A DNA stretch of 64,000 bases from Microbulbifer marinus (GCF_900107725.1 NZ_FNQO01000004.1:124001-188000), one strand, 5' to 3'. Shown: positions 19,715-30,043, counted from the first letter of the stretch. Notes: generated by a model not told the origin, from the sequence alone. Made by a program: numbers and translations.

Positions 19715-20206
19715 ATGTCCGCCCCCGCGCTAACCCCGGAAAACGCCGAGCCCACCGTGAGCAACCCCTCGCGCCGGCGCGAGCTTTTCCTGGATATCTT
19801 CGCCATGAACAGCTTTTCCTGGGCTATCGCCGTGCCCATCGAACTGCTACTGGCCGGCATGAGCTGGCAGGAGCACCTGAAGGTGCGACTGTTGGCAGTG
19901 ATCTTCAACACCGTGATCGCACGCCCGTTCAGCCTCTACCGCCTGTGGGTCGTAAACCGCTTCGGTGGTGGCGGCGTGCTGAATGCCTACCTGGTGGATA
20001 CCTTCGTATTTCTGAGTTTCCAGTTCCCGCTGTACCTGAGCAACATGCTGCTGGGCGGTGCCAACTGGGGGGAAATCGCGACCGCCAGTATCACGTTCAT
20101 GCTGATCGCCGGCGCGCTGGGACGCCCGTACGGAATTTATCTCGACTGGCTGCGCCGAGTGTGGATAAATAGGCGCCCGCTGGTCGAGCCGCACGCGCTC
20201 GCCTGA
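19715..20206 (+). CDS. AlaE-like L-alanine exporter
   Basis: The 163-residue inner-membrane protein has about four transmembrane helices and follows the AlaE pattern: DIFAMNSFSWAIAVPIELLLAGM, IFNTVIARPFSLYR, DTFVFLSFQFPLYL and a final GRPYGIYLDWLRR. AlaE of E. coli (149 residues) exports L-alanine. Here there is an extra N-terminal tail of about 25 Pro/Ser-rich residues. A racemase-family gene follows after 22 bp, so the two probably form an operon linked to amino-acid pool control. Confidence 0.85.
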   Translation: MSAPALTPENAEPTVSNPSRRRELFLDIFAMNSFSWAIAVPIELLLAGMSWQEHLKVRLLAVIFNTVIARPFSLYRLWVVNRFGGGGVLNAYLVDTFVFLSFQFPLYLSNMLLGGANWGEIATASITFMLIAGALGRPYGIYLDWLRRVWINRRPLVEPHALA

Positions 20207-20228
20207 AGTCTGCAGAGAGGATTGTGCC

Positions 20229-20921
20229 GTGTTGACCAACGCCATTGAAAACAGCGCCATGACGGTGGGTGTGGTGGCTGGTACCGCCACCGATACCCGT
20301 TTCGGCCTGGATTTCCTCGCCGCACGCCAGGTGCGCGGCATCGGCGTATCCCTGTCCGCCTCGCCGCAGGCGCAGACCCAGCTGCAGGCACTGGAGCGCG
20401 GCGCGCTGACCCAGCAGCTGATCCGCGCCATTGCGCAACTGCACGAAGCCGGAGCCCAGGCCGCGATGATCTACTGCAACTCGCTGTCCGGCGCCGTGGA
20501 TATGGCCGCGGTACAGGCGGCCGCGCCGATCGCCGTCGTGTCACCGTTGGAGGTCTATGCGGAGTTGACCCAGCGCTATCGCAATTTCGGCCTGCTGGCG
20601 GCCAACTGTCAGAGCTGTGCCAATATCGAGCGCGAGATTCTCGCCCGCAACAAGACCGCCAAGGTCATCGGCATCGGCAATCTGCAGATCGTCGAAGATA
20701 TCGAAGACGGCCTGACACCGGAGATGATCGTGCAGCAGCACGCACTGGACGACCTGACCGCGGCCCTGGTGAAAAGCGGCGTGCAGATACTGATTCTCGG
20801 TTGTACCCACTTCGATTATTTCTACCGCGAACTGCTCGAGCACTGCGATGGCATTCGCCTGTTCCTGCCTTCCGAGCGCATGCTGCAGCTGTTGCAGGAG
20901 CGCCTGCCACAGGCTGCCTGA
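20229..20921 (+). CDS. Aspartate/glutamate racemase family protein
   Basis: This 230-residue protein has the two catalytic Cys segments of the cofactor-independent racemases: IYCNSLSGAV near residue 80 and LGCTHFDYF near residue 195, about 115 residues apart. It lacks a signal peptide and is cytoplasmic. The sequence is closer to generic Asp/Glu racemase family members than to MurI glutamate racemase, and substrate cannot be given. It is in a likely operon with the AlaE-like exporter. Confidence 0.82.
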   Translation: MLTNAIENSAMTVGVVAGTATDTRFGLDFLAARQVRGIGVSLSASPQAQTQLQALERGALTQQLIRAIAQLHEAGAQAAMIYCNSLSGAVDMAAVQAAAPIAVVSPLEVYAELTQRYRNFGLLAANCQSCANIEREILARNKTAKVIGIGNLQIVEDIEDGLTPEMIVQQHALDDLTAALVKSGVQILILGCTHFDYFYRELLEHCDGIRLFLPSERMLQLLQERLPQAA

Positions 20922-21117
20922 ATCCCGGCAGCCTGCGGTCTTTCCCCGCCACAATCAGCATTTATATCTCCATTGCGGCCGGTATCAGCGCAAATTTCAC
21001 TTGTATGCGCCGCCGGATTGCAGTATCAAGCTGACCTGAAACCGACGGAGGTCATTTACATCAATAATTAATGCGGACTGCAGGATTTAGTCCGTACCAA
21101 CACAAGTGGTAACAAGG

Positions 21118-22494
21118 ATGAATAACACCATATCCCGTGGGCGAGGAATCTCTCCCCGTTTCGGCCTGCGCGCCTATTCCGTCAAACTTCTACCTGCCAT
21201 TGCCGCCCTGCTCCCGGCAGCGGCCAGCGCGGCACCGCTTTCCCTGACGGGCACCCGGGTTGCCCTGCTCTGGCCAGTACTGCTCGGAACCGTAATGTTT
21301 ATTGTCTCGGCGTTTGCACTGATGACCTGGCTGCGTCTGCACCGGGAAGCTGCCGACAGCGAACAGCGGGCAGCCACGATGAAAGACGAAAACGACAAGA
21401 TCTACCGCCAGCTGCAATCCTACGGCAGCGAAATCTCCGCTCGCGAGCGGCAACTGACCGAGGCGCGCGAAGCGCTGCAACAGCAACGCCAGGAAAACTC
21501 CGATCTGCTGGCTATCACCGGCCAGCATCTGCGCCAGCCGCTGAGCGCCCTGCAAGGCACTCTCAACCTGCTCACGCGCAGCGGCGGCGATGACGCCGGA
21601 CAGTTGCTGGAAATGGCGCGACACCAACTGGAGACCGCCCTCAAGTCACTGGAGGAAATCCAGCGTTGCGGCGGACTGGAAAGGAACGATCTGAAGCTAG
21701 CGGTAAAAGGCCAGGAGACCGAAAAAAAAGGCCTGTCGATACTGCTGGTAGAAAACGAAAACAACCACTCGCTGCGCGACGACCTGGCATCCCGTGGACA
21801 TCGGGTGGTATGGGAAAACAATGGCGTCGATGGCGCCGATGCGGCGCTGCAGCAGAAATTCGACCTGATCCTGATCGACAGCCAGCTGCCGCTGATGGAC
21901 GGTGTCGAGACAGCGCAAAAGATTCGCCGCGGTCTCGGCCCCGCACTGCCCATTTTCGCGCTGCTCACCAACCCCCGGGCCGGTGACCGAGAGCGCTATC
22001 AGGCCCGCGGCTTGACCGGCGTGCTGGCGCGCCCCGTTGCCGACAAACAGCTGCAGCAACTGCTCGACTGGATAACCCGCCGCATGGATGGCACCGTCGC
22101 CGAACAGAAACCCGCGCGCCCCACCCGCCTGCTCAACACCGACACCCTGCGCCGGCAACGGGATATTCTCGGGCACGTGCCCTTTGCCGAACTGCTCAGC
22201 GACCGCTGCGCCACGTTGCCGAAACGCGCCACCGCCTTCACCAGCGCACTGACCGGCCGGCACTGGCTGGATGCGGAGCAGCAAGCTCAGGCGATCGCCG
22301 AAAGCGCCGAGGAAATCGGCCTGGAGGCGGTGGCCGCACGCCTGCGCGCCCTGGCCGCCCGCCTGTCGATCGACAGTGAGCGGGAATACTGTCGTCACCA
22401 GCGCACCGAGCTGCTCAACCTGATGCGCGCATCCGTCCAGCAACTGAAGGCCTGGCGCGAGCAGAATGTCCATACAGAATGGGCACTGAAATAA
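21118..22494 (+). CDS. Membrane phosphorelay protein: degenerate hybrid kinase without ATPase domain
   Basis: The 458-residue protein has a signal/TM segment (LLPAIAALLPAAASA), a second TM helix (VLLGTVMFIVSAFALMTWL), a coiled coil (about 75-130), a dimerisation helix with QHLRQPLSALQG that resembles a HisKA box, and then goes straight to a receiver domain (about 200-320); no HATPase_c domain is present. The receiver keeps LILIDSQLPLMDG (phospho-Asp) but has ENEN for the acidic pocket and Arg for the conserved Lys (VLARPV). The C-terminus looks like an Hpt domain in which the His position is not His (AIAESAEEIGLEAVAARL). Start chosen at the ATG with RBS AAGG. A signalling scaffold is inferred. 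Confidence 0.7.
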   Translation: MNNTISRGRGISPRFGLRAYSVKLLPAIAALLPAAASAAPLSLTGTRVALLWPVLLGTVMFIVSAFALMTWLRLHREAADSEQRAATMKDENDKIYRQLQSYGSEISARERQLTEAREALQQQRQENSDLLAITGQHLRQPLSALQGTLNLLTRSGGDDAGQLLEMARHQLETALKSLEEIQRCGGLERNDLKLAVKGQETEKKGLSILLVENENNHSLRDDLASRGHRVVWENNGVDGADAALQQKFDLILIDSQLPLMDGVETAQKIRRGLGPALPIFALLTNPRAGDRERYQARGLTGVLARPVADKQLQQLLDWITRRMDGTVAEQKPARPTRLLNTDTLRRQRDILGHVPFAELLSDRCATLPKRATAFTSALTGRHWLDAEQQAQAIAESAEEIGLEAVAARLRALAARLSIDSEREYCRHQRTELLNLMRASVQQLKAWREQNVHTEWALK

Positions 22495-22649
22495 AGAGCG
22501 TTTACGCTGGCAGACCGGCGGCGCGAACTATTAGACATGACACAGGTGCATCCCGCGGGCCGGCCAGAAGCGTCACTACAATCAACACGAGTTGAAATGC
22601 GGGCCCGTGCCCGCAAAATAGTGGATTGAATTCCTTGCGAGAAAACATC

Positions 22650-23003
22650 ATGTCCGAGCAGTTCCCCGCCAAGACCCAGGAAGCCCGCGAACAGAGCGGC
22701 CGCGATCTGGCCACACTGGTCTACCTGATTCAGGCCATCAGCCTGTTTACCGCCGTGCCGTTTTTTGTCGGCGTTCTCATCAACTACGTTAAGCGCGGCG
22801 ACGTGCGCGGCACCATGGCGGAATCCCACTTCCGCTGGCAGATACGTACCTTCTGGTTCAGTATTCTCTGGTTCCTGGTGGGCTGGGCGACCGTTTGGAT
22901 CTTCGGCATCGGATTCCTGATCCTCGGCATCAGCTGGCTGTGGGTGGTTTACCGGGTGATTCGCGGCTGGCTGGTGCTGGCGGATAACCGGCCGGCGTAT
23001 TGA
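22650..23003 (+). CDS. DUF4870-like membrane protein
   Basis: This 117-residue protein has a short polar N-terminus and three hydrophobic helices (LVYLIQAISLFTAVPFFVGVL, TFWFSILWFLVGWATVWIFG, FLILGISWLWVVYRVI). The segment NYVKRGDVRGTMAESHFRWQIRTFW between helices 1 and 2 matches the DUF4870-type small membrane proteins common near Pseudomonas-type genomes. The start at 22650 agrees with the family and is 8 codons inside the longest frame. The function is unknown. Confidence 0.78.
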   Translation: MSEQFPAKTQEAREQSGRDLATLVYLIQAISLFTAVPFFVGVLINYVKRGDVRGTMAESHFRWQIRTFWFSILWFLVGWATVWIFGIGFLILGISWLWVVYRVIRGWLVLADNRPAY

Positions 23004-23049
23004 TATAGATAAGATTTGCTGCAAGCAGCCGTCCGTGGAGCGGCTTCCG

Positions 23050-23116
23050 GCCCGGCCATCCTTGGCCGGGCGCGACTTCTAGCGGCGAGCAGTGCTCGCC
23101 AAGCGCTAGAAGTCGC
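23050..23116. other. Two adjacent stem-loops between convergent genes (likely bidirectional terminator)
   Basis: The first stem is GCCCGGCCA / TGGCCGGGC (23050-23071) with a TCCT loop. The second is a 13-bp stem (23072-23084 with 23104-23116) with an inner 6-bp stem GCGAGC / GCTCGC. The second covers the stop codon of the convergent DUF945 gene. Neither has a T-run. Confidence 0.55.
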
Positions 23117-24347
23117 CCATCAATGCCATCATGAACAGGTCCGGCGGTAACAGCTGCCCGTTAACCTGCAACTGTCCGTTGTCGACCTCCAAATGCATCT
23201 GCAACTCGCCATTGCTCTCGAGCAACAGCCCGTACTGGCGCAGCATCATCGCCTGTCCCACCAGCGGTGACTGCAGCAACGCCTGTTCGGCCGCACTGAA
23301 CGTCATGGTGCCGGTCAGCGGCGCCAGCCACTGAGCTACTGCTTTGTCACGCTGCGCATTTGCCGGCAGGCCGCGCCAGTCGATATTTGCATCCACCAAC
23401 ACCGGTCCATTGCGGGACTGCACCGCCAGCTGTTGCTGTAACTGCAGCGGCCGCTGCATATCCCGCGGCCAGTCGCGCGTGGCTGCCGGTAACAGGGCGC
23501 GTAGATAGTGCACCAGATCTGCGGCATGGATCTGCGGCAGAGTCATTTGCTGTTGCAAGGACGTGATCGGCGTGGCGGACTGCACCTCCGGCAGCTGCAG
23601 ATCGGAGACCAGCTTGACCGCGCCACCAGCCAGCTGCTGTATGGTGAGTTGCAGGCTTATGTCATGCAGCTCCAGCGGGCCGGAATCCGACTCGGCCCGC
23701 AGCAGCGGCAGCCTGAGCTTCGCTTCTCCGCCTTGCCCGGGTATGTACTGGAATTCGCCGCTGACGGATTTGGTGAACAGTGTTTCCAGCCCGCCCCGAG
23801 TCTGGCGCAGGGTGCCCAGCTCCACCGAGCCCGTCAGTAGTGCACCGCTGTAGTCGGTCTCAATCAGAATCTCGCCACCGTCGAACGTCGTCTTGCCATA
23901 CTGATTGCTGTGCGTGAACGGCTCGAGGCGCAGGTAATTGATCACGCGGTTGTCCGCCTTGACCAGCGATTCGAGTACCAGCGGACTCTGCTCCAGGCGG
24001 CCGTAGATGTTTTCCAGTTGCGCGCGCAGCTGTGGAGCCAACTGCTCGAGGGACAGGCGGGTCTCGCTGTACACGACACCCAGGCGCGGACCGCGCGCGG
24101 TGAAGAGCAGTGGCCCATGCTGGATAGCGGTGTGTAATTCGGTCTCGCCATCCTCACTGGTAAATTCGGTGCTGGCGCGGGCTCCGAACCAGCCGCGTTG
24201 ATACTGCTCGATACTTCCGCCCTGCAGCCTGCCAAACTGTTGCTTCCAGATTTCTTCCACTTTCGGCCCGATAAACCCGGGCGCCGCAAGTGCAGCCGCT
24301 ACTGCCAGGCCGAGCAGGGTAAAAAAAGATATCCGCAGTAATTTCAT
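23106..24347 (-). CDS. YdgA-like protein (DUF945)
   Basis: This 413-residue protein begins with a single N-terminal membrane anchor (LLRISFFTLLGLAVAAALAAP) and continues as a long periplasmic domain with the DUF945 pattern: GFIGPKVEEIWKQQF, then YQRGWFGARASTEF, the GPLLFTARGPRLGVV segment and the C-terminal LLESNGELQMHLEVDNGQL. E. coli YdgA is an anchored envelope protein of unclear function that may act in conjunction with outer-membrane assembly. The gene is monocistronic on the minus strand, downstream of the liu operon. Confidence 0.85.
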   Translation of the reverse strand: MKLLRISFFTLLGLAVAAALAAPGFIGPKVEEIWKQQFGRLQGGSIEQYQRGWFGARASTEFTSEDGETELHTAIQHGPLLFTARGPRLGVVYSETRLSLEQLAPQLRAQLENIYGRLEQSPLVLESLVKADNRVINYLRLEPFTHSNQYGKTTFDGGEILIETDYSGALLTGSVELGTLRQTRGGLETLFTKSVSGEFQYIPGQGGEAKLRLPLLRAESDSGPLELHDISLQLTIQQLAGGAVKLVSDLQLPEVQSATPITSLQQQMTLPQIHAADLVHYLRALLPAATRDWPRDMQRPLQLQQQLAVQSRNGPVLVDANIDWRGLPANAQRDKAVAQWLAPLTGTMTFSAAEQALLQSPLVGQAMMLRQYGLLLESNGELQMHLEVDNGQLQVNGQLLPPDLFMMALMGDF

Positions 24348-24426
24348 GGCGAAACAGTTCGATTCGAAAGACTTTCGCCGATCTTAACAGATTCTCTGTA
24401 ACAGAGCCCCGCAGGGCGGCGGGCAG

Positions 24427-24449
24427 AGAGGCGACCGTCGGCCGCCTCT
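24427..24449 (-). other. Stem-loop after the liu operon
   Basis: A 7-bp stem (AGAGGCG / CGCCTCT) with a 9-base loop is about 17 bp past the stop of the HMG-CoA lyase gene on the minus strand. There is no T-run, so only a weak terminator role is suggested. Confidence 0.35.
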
Positions 24450-24465
24450 GAGGACGGGAAAAATA

Positions 24466-25365
24466 TCAGGCCGGCGCCAGCGCGCGGGCCACGCGGGAAT
24501 TGCTCTCGCGTCCGAGCTCGGCAGATATGAAGTTACCGGCCTCGACGAGCAGATTCAGGTCCACGCCGGTTTCGATACCGAGACCGTTCAGCAGGTAAAG
24601 TACATCCTCACTGGCCACATTGCCCGACGCACCCCTGGCATAGGGGCAGCCGCCGAGGCCGGCCACTGCGGAATCGACCACGGCGATACCCATCTGCAAT
24701 GCCGCGTAAATATTGGCGAGCGCCTGGCCGTAGGTGTCGTGGAAGTGCACCGCCAGTTTTTCCACCGGCACCCGCGCGGACACCTGTTCGATCATGCGTT
24801 TCGCCGCTTCCGGCGTGCCGACACCGATCGTATCGCCAAGGGAAATTTCATAGCAGCCCATATCCAGCAGGGCGCCACTCACCTCCGCCACCTTGGCCGG
24901 GTCTATCTCGCCCTCGTAGGGGCAGCCAAGAACGCAGGACACGTAACCGCGCACCGGGATGCCGTCTTGTCGTGCCTGTTCAATCAATGGCCGGAAACGC
25001 TCTAGGCTCTCGGCGATGGTGCAGTTGATATTTTTTTGCGTGAAGGCTTCGGAGGCCGCGCCGAACACTGCCACTTCGTCGGCCTTGGCCGCCAGCGCGC
25101 GCTCATAGCCCTTCATGTTCGGTGTCAGCGCGCTGTAGACGACGCCGGGCCTGCGCTGGATTCCGGCAAGCACTTCCTCGCTCGCCGCCATCTGCGGCAC
25201 CCACTTCGGGCTGACAAAACTACCCGCCTCGATGACCGGCAGGCCGGCTGCAGCGAGCCGATCGATCAGCGCAATGCGGGTTGCCACCGAAATGGGCTGC
25301 TTTTCGTTCTGCAGGCCGTCGCGCGGGCCCACTTCGACCATTTTCACTTTCTGGGGAAGCTGCAT
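24466..25365 (-). CDS. liuE: Hydroxymethylglutaryl-CoA lyase
   Basis: The 299-residue enzyme cleaves HMG-CoA to acetyl-CoA and acetoacetate, the last step of leucine degradation. Motifs: the metal-binding start [10 protein letters not shown] near residue 13, [12 protein letters not shown] near 49, and the signature [20 protein letters not shown] near 231 with the catalytic Cys of this family. It is the last gene of the liu operon, 2 bp after liuD. Confidence 0.95.
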   Translation of the reverse strand: MQLPQKVKMVEVGPRDGLQNEKQPISVATRIALIDRLAAAGLPVIEAGSFVSPKWVPQMAASEEVLAGIQRRPGVVYSALTPNMKGYERALAAKADEVAVFGAASEAFTQKNINCTIAESLERFRPLIEQARQDGIPVRGYVSCVLGCPYEGEIDPAKVAEVSGALLDMGCYEISLGDTIGVGTPEAAKRMIEQVSARVPVEKLAVHFHDTYGQALANIYAALQMGIAVVDSAVAGLGGCPYARGASGNVASEDVLYLLNGLGIETGVDLNLLVEAGNFISAELGRESNSRVARALAPA

Positions 25366-25367
25366 TG

Positions 25368-27365
25368 TTACTCCTCCGCGGCAAAATCAATCAGCAGGCT
25401 GCCGCCGTCTACCAGCTCGCCCTCGGCACAGAAAAATTGCTGCACGGTACCGGCAGCCGGCGCGCGCAGCGTGTGCTCCATTTTCATTGCCTCCATCACC
25501 AGCAGCGGCTGATCCTTTTCCACCTGAGCACCCGGCTCGACCAGCAGTGCAATGATGGTGCCGTTCATCGGCGCTTCCAGGCCATGGGCCTGATCACCGC
25601 TTTCCCCGAGATCCGGTGGCAGCAGCCTGAACTCAACCTGAGTGCCGTCGATAAAAATCGAGCCGCCATGCTCGGTGTCGACACTGGAAAAATTCAACCG
25701 GCGACCGTCCACCAGCGCCAGTTCGCGCCCGGGCAGCACGCGGATTTCGCCGCTCTTCTCGTCCCCGTCGAGGGTGTCGCACTGCCACTGCACACTGCCG
25801 CCCCGGGCGACGAAGGTGATCTCCGCATGCTGGCCGCGGTACTCGACATTGTGCGCGCGCCTGGCGGCGAGGCCGGAGCGCCAGTTGTCGCCGCTGTGCC
25901 ACGGAGAATACGGATCGGCGGCCGGCGCGCTGGCGCGCAGGTCGTGAATTTCACGCTGGTTCAGGTAACCGGCAATGGCGGCGCATTTCAGCGGCGTCAG
26001 CTGCTGCTCCTGCTGCAGGATTTCCGCCTCGTAGTCCTCGATGAAATGCGTCGACACGCGGCCGCCGGCAAAGGCCTTGTGGTTGATGACCCGGCGCAGG
26101 AACTCGATATTGTGGCGGACACCGGCGATCTGGTATTCCTGCAGCGCGCGATCCAGTTTTGCCAGCGCCTCCTTGCGCGTGCGACCGTGGCAGATCAGCT
26201 TCGCGATCATCGGATCGTAGTGCACGCTGATTTCATCGCCGCTCTGCACACCGGTATCGACGCGCACACTCTCACTCTCTTGCGGCGGGCGGTGACGCAC
26301 CAGCTTACCGGTGGCCGGCAGGAAATCGTTGTCCGGGTCCTCGGCATAGATGCGCACTTCCAGCGCGTGGCCGAGGATGTGCAGATCGTCCTGGCGCAGT
26401 GGCAGTGGCTCGCCGGCGGCGACCGCCAGCTGCCAGGCCACCAGGTCCTGGCCAGTGATCATTTCGGTCACCGGGTGCTCCACCTGCAGGCGGGTGTTCA
26501 TTTCCATGAAATAGAAAGCACCGCTGGCATCCAGCAGGAATTCCACCGTGCCGGCGCCCACGTAGCCGATCGCGTGCGCCGCGCGCAGTGCCGCCTCACC
26601 CATGCGTGCGCGCAGGTCTTCACTGAGCCCCGGCGCCGGAGCTTCTTCCACCACTTTCTGGTGGCGGCGCTGCACCGAGCAGTCGCGTTCGAACAGGTAG
26701 ACACCATTGCCCTGCTGGTCGCAGAACACCTGGATCTCGACGTGCCGCGGGCTGACCACATAGCGCTCCAGCAGCATCAGGTCATCGCCGAATGCATTCA
26801 TGGCCTCGCGCTTGGCCGCTTCCAGGGCGCTGTGGAATTCGCTCGGGCTGTCGACGCGGCGCATGCCCTTGCCACCACCGCCGGCAGCGGCCTTCAGCAG
26901 TATCGGATAGCCGATGCGCTGCGCGTGGCCCTCGAGAATATCCGCGTCCTGGTTGTTGCCGTGGTAACCGGGCACCAGCGGCACCTTGGCCTCCTCCATG
27001 ATGCGTTTGGCCGCGGACTTGGAGCCCATCGCATCGATGGCACCGGTGGGCGGGCCAACAAAGATAATGCCGGCAGTGTCGCAGGCGCGGCAGAATTCGG
27101 CATTTTCCGACAGGAAGCCGTAACCCGGGTGTATCGCATCGGCGCCGGTGCGCTTGGCGGCATCGAGCACCTTTTCAATATCCAGATAGGAATCCTTGGC
27201 CGGCGCCGGGCCCAGGTGCACGGCCTCATCGGCCAGCTGCACGTGCAGGGCATCGGCATCCGCGTCGGAATAGACCGCTACGGTCGCCACACCCAGTCGG
27301 CGGGCGGTCTTGATGATGCGGCAGGCAATCTCGCCGCGGTTGGCAATTAACAGTTTGCGAATCAT
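25368..27365 (-). CDS. liuD: Methylcrotonoyl-CoA carboxylase, biotin-carrying alpha subunit
   Basis: This 665-residue subunit has a biotin carboxylase domain (about 1-450; [24 protein letters not shown], and [16 protein letters not shown]), a linker/BT region and a C-terminal biotinyl domain with [11 protein letters not shown], where the Lys is biotinylated. It carboxylates biotin with ATP, and LiuB then transfers the carboxyl to 3-methylcrotonyl-CoA. It links biotin supply to leucine degradation. The gene is 14 bp downstream of liuC and 2 bp upstream of liuE. Confidence 0.96.
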   Translation of the reverse strand: MIRKLLIANRGEIACRIIKTARRLGVATVAVYSDADADALHVQLADEAVHLGPAPAKDSYLDIEKVLDAAKRTGADAIHPGYGFLSENAEFCRACDTAGIIFVGPPTGAIDAMGSKSAAKRIMEEAKVPLVPGYHGNNQDADILEGHAQRIGYPILLKAAAGGGGKGMRRVDSPSEFHSALEAAKREAMNAFGDDLMLLERYVVSPRHVEIQVFCDQQGNGVYLFERDCSVQRRHQKVVEEAPAPGLSEDLRARMGEAALRAAHAIGYVGAGTVEFLLDASGAFYFMEMNTRLQVEHPVTEMITGQDLVAWQLAVAAGEPLPLRQDDLHILGHALEVRIYAEDPDNDFLPATGKLVRHRPPQESESVRVDTGVQSGDEISVHYDPMIAKLICHGRTRKEALAKLDRALQEYQIAGVRHNIEFLRRVINHKAFAGGRVSTHFIEDYEAEILQQEQQLTPLKCAAIAGYLNQREIHDLRASAPAADPYSPWHSGDNWRSGLAARRAHNVEYRGQHAEITFVARGGSVQWQCDTLDGDEKSGEIRVLPGRELALVDGRRLNFSSVDTEHGGSIFIDGTQVEFRLLPPDLGESGDQAHGLEAPMNGTIIALLVEPGAQVEKDQPLLVMEAMKMEHTLRAPAAGTVQQFFCAEGELVDGGSLLIDFAAEE

Positions 27366-27379
27366 AAGAAACCTGAAAA

Positions 27380-28177
27380 TTATTCGTCGCTGCTATTCAT
27401 CCACTGGGGGGCGCGCTTTTCGAGGAATGCGCTGAGGCCTTCCTGTCCCTCCGGCGACACGCGCACCGCGGCAATCAGTGCACTGGTCTGCCCCTGCAGT
27501 TCCTCGTTGATCACGCGGTTGGACATCGACATCGCCAGTTGCTTGGCCATGGCGACAGCCCGCGGACCGTTGTCGGTAATCGCGTTCACCAGCTGCTGTA
27601 CCGTCAGATCCAGATCGCCCTCGGCGCAGACTTCCGACACCAGGCCGATCTGCTGCGCGCGCTCGGCAGAGAAACGCTCGGCGGTGACGAAATAGCGGCG
27701 CGCGTGGCGGGCACCTATGGCATTGATGACATAGGGGCTGATCGTCGCCGGCAGCAATCCGATCTTCACTTCCGACAGGCAGAAACTGGCGCGCTCGCTC
27801 GCCACCGCCATATCGCAGCAGCTGACCAGGCCGACGGCGCCGCCGAAGGCCGCGCCCTGCACCCGCGCAATGGTCGGGGCCGGGAAGGTGTCCAGTTTGT
27901 GCAGCATGGCGGCCAGCGCTGCGGCGTCGCGGCGATTCTCCTCCTCGGAGTAGTTCGCCATGCGCTTCATCCAGTTCAGGTCCGCGCCGGCGGAAAAGCT
28001 CTTGCCTTCGGACGCCAGCACCAGTGCCCGCACCTCCGGATCCTGGCCGAGGCGGTCAAACGTCTCGCCCAGTTCGCGAATCAGCTCATCGTCGAAGGCA
28101 TTGTGAATTTCCGGTCGGTTCAGCGTGACCGTGGCCACGCCTTCGCTGTCGATTTCGCACAGCATTTTGTCGCTCAT
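27380..28177 (-). CDS. liuC: Methylglutaconyl-CoA hydratase (enoyl-CoA hydratase family)
   Basis: The 265-residue crotonase-fold enzyme shows TLNRPEIHNAFDDELI, SEGKSFSAGADLNWMKRM (oxyanion hole) and VQGAAFGGAVGLVSCCDMAVA. The genomic place between methylcrotonyl-CoA carboxylase subunits is what marks it as the 3-methylglutaconyl-CoA hydratase LiuC rather than a fatty-acid hydratase. The stop is 14 bp before liuD. The upstream gap to liuB is 81 bp. Confidence 0.93.
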   Translation of the reverse strand: MSDKMLCEIDSEGVATVTLNRPEIHNAFDDELIRELGETFDRLGQDPEVRALVLASEGKSFSAGADLNWMKRMANYSEEENRRDAAALAAMLHKLDTFPAPTIARVQGAAFGGAVGLVSCCDMAVASERASFCLSEVKIGLLPATISPYVINAIGARHARRYFVTAERFSAERAQQIGLVSEVCAEGDLDLTVQQLVNAITDNGPRAVAMAKQLAMSMSNRVINEELQGQTSALIAAVRVSPEGQEGLSAFLEKRAPQWMNSSDE

Positions 28178-28258
28178 AATGGATTCCTTAATTTCGGGCG
28201 CCGTCTGCTCTTTCTCATTGGAACCGCACGCGGCGGCTCCTGCGAACTATTTTCCGCC

Positions 28259-29866
28259 TTACATGCGGAAAACACCGAACCTGGTTTCCTGCGGTTCCTT
28301 GTGGCTGGCGGCGGCCAGGCACAGGCCGAGCACGCGGCGGGTATCCGCCGGATCGATGACACCGTCGTCCCACAGGCGCGCCGACGCATAGTAGGGATGC
28401 CCCTGGTGCTCGTAATCGTCGACGATCGGCTGGCGGAACGCCTGCTCTTCCTCGTTACTCCAGGATTCGCCGCGCGCTTCCATCTGGTCGCGCTTCACCT
28501 GCGCGAGCACACCGGCGGCCTGCTCACCGCCCATTACCGAAATGCGCGCATTCGGCCACATAAACAGGAAGTTCGGATCGTAGGCGCGCCCGCACATGCC
28601 GTAGTTGCCGGCGCCGAAGGAACCGCCGATCAGAATGGTGATCTTCGGCACCTTGGCGGTGGCCACCGCGGTTACCATCTTGGCACCGTGCTTGGCGATA
28701 CCACCGGCCTCGTACTGCTTGCCCACCATGAAGCCGGTGATGTTCTGCAGGAATACCAGCGGAATATTGCGCTGGGCACACAGCTCGATAAAGTGCGCGC
28801 CCTTTTGTGCACTCTCGGCGAACAGGATGCCGTTGTTGGCGACGATCCCCACCGGGTAACCGTGAATGCGCGCGAAACCGGTCACCAGTGTTGTGCCGTA
28901 GAGCGCCTTAAATTCATCAAACTCGGAGCCGTCGACGGTGCGGGCGATGATCTCGCGCACATCGTAGGGCTGGCGGGAATCCTGCGGCACCACGCCGTAG
29001 ATTTCCTCCGGCGGATAGATCGGCTCGATCGGCTGTTGGATATCCAGGCCCGGATGCTTGATGCGGTTCAGCCGCGCCACCGAGCGCCGTGCCAGTTGCA
29101 GCGCGTGCACGTCGTTGTTCGCGTAATGGTCGGAGACCCCGGAGGTGCGGCAGTGCACCTCGGCGCCACCCAGCTCCTCCGCGGACACCTCCTCACCGGT
29201 GGCGGCCTTCACCAGCGGCGGGCCGGCGAGGAAGATGGTGGCCTGCTCCTTCACCATGATGGATTCGTCGGCCATCGCCGGCACATAGGCGCCACCGGCG
29301 GTGCAGCTGCCCATGACCACGGCAATCTGCGGAATGTTTTGCGCCGACAGGTTGGCCTGATTGAAGAAGATGCGGCCGAAGTGCTCGCGGTCCGGGAACA
29401 CATCGTCCTGGCGCGGCAGGTTGGCACCACCGGAATCCACCAGGTAGATACACGGCAGGTTGTTCTGCTCGGCAATCGCCTGCGCGCGCAGGTGTTTTTT
29501 CACCGTCAGCGGATAATAGGTGCCGCCCTTTACGGTCGCGTCGTTGGCAACGATCACACACGGCTGACCGGACACGGTACCGATACCGGTGATGATACCG
29601 GCCGCCGGCACATCCTCGCCGTACACGTCGTAGGCGGCCAGTTGGGAGAATTCCAGGAATGGGCTGCCCGGATCCAGCAGCGCATCGATGCGATCGCGCG
29701 GCAGCAGCTTGCCCCGCGCCAGGTGTTTCTGACGCGCGCGCTCGCCGCCGCCCTGGGCGATGTTTTGCACTTTCTCGCGCAGGTCCGCGACCAGTTTCTG
29801 CATGTGCGCGCGGTTATCGGCGAAGGCGGCGTCGCGGGTATTAATCTTGCTCTGAATCTGATTCAT
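28259..29866 (-). CDS. liuB: Methylcrotonoyl-CoA carboxylase, carboxyltransferase beta subunit
   Basis: The 535-residue subunit has the two-part carboxyl transferase fold: the N-half with [23 protein letters not shown] and [16 protein letters not shown], and the C-half with [22 protein letters not shown] and [20 protein letters not shown]. It transfers CO2 from biotin on LiuD to methylcrotonyl-CoA. It stands between liuA and liuC in the operon, with a 177-bp gap from liuA. Confidence 0.95.
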   Translation of the reverse strand: MNQIQSKINTRDAAFADNRAHMQKLVADLREKVQNIAQGGGERARQKHLARGKLLPRDRIDALLDPGSPFLEFSQLAAYDVYGEDVPAAGIITGIGTVSGQPCVIVANDATVKGGTYYPLTVKKHLRAQAIAEQNNLPCIYLVDSGGANLPRQDDVFPDREHFGRIFFNQANLSAQNIPQIAVVMGSCTAGGAYVPAMADESIMVKEQATIFLAGPPLVKAATGEEVSAEELGGAEVHCRTSGVSDHYANNDVHALQLARRSVARLNRIKHPGLDIQQPIEPIYPPEEIYGVVPQDSRQPYDVREIIARTVDGSEFDEFKALYGTTLVTGFARIHGYPVGIVANNGILFAESAQKGAHFIELCAQRNIPLVFLQNITGFMVGKQYEAGGIAKHGAKMVTAVATAKVPKITILIGGSFGAGNYGMCGRAYDPNFLFMWPNARISVMGGEQAAGVLAQVKRDQMEARGESWSNEEEQAFRQPIVDDYEHQGHPYYASARLWDDGVIDPADTRRVLGLCLAAASHKEPQETRFGVFRM

Positions 29867-30043
29867 AAAAACTTACGAAGTTGATTAGAGATCAGCACGT
29901 CAATGCGAAGGTGCTGATACCGGTTTTGGTTTGCGGGACCTTCTGCGACAGGGATGCCGCGGAAGAGTCCCATGGATGGGTTTACGGCGCCCTGCGAACC
30001 AGTATTGGTAGCAGTACCGCCGCGGCCCCATCGACAAAGTGCC

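Noticed and set aside
25281-27350. 689-codon open frame opposite the methylcrotonoyl-CoA carboxylase alpha gene
   Set aside because: Antisense to a strongly conserved carboxylase; no recognisable motif and amino-acid makeup typical of shadows.
27539-29884. 781-codon plus-strand frame across liuC and liuB
   Set aside because: Runs antisense over two real genes, and its apparent protein has no domain; produced by GC-rich codon use.
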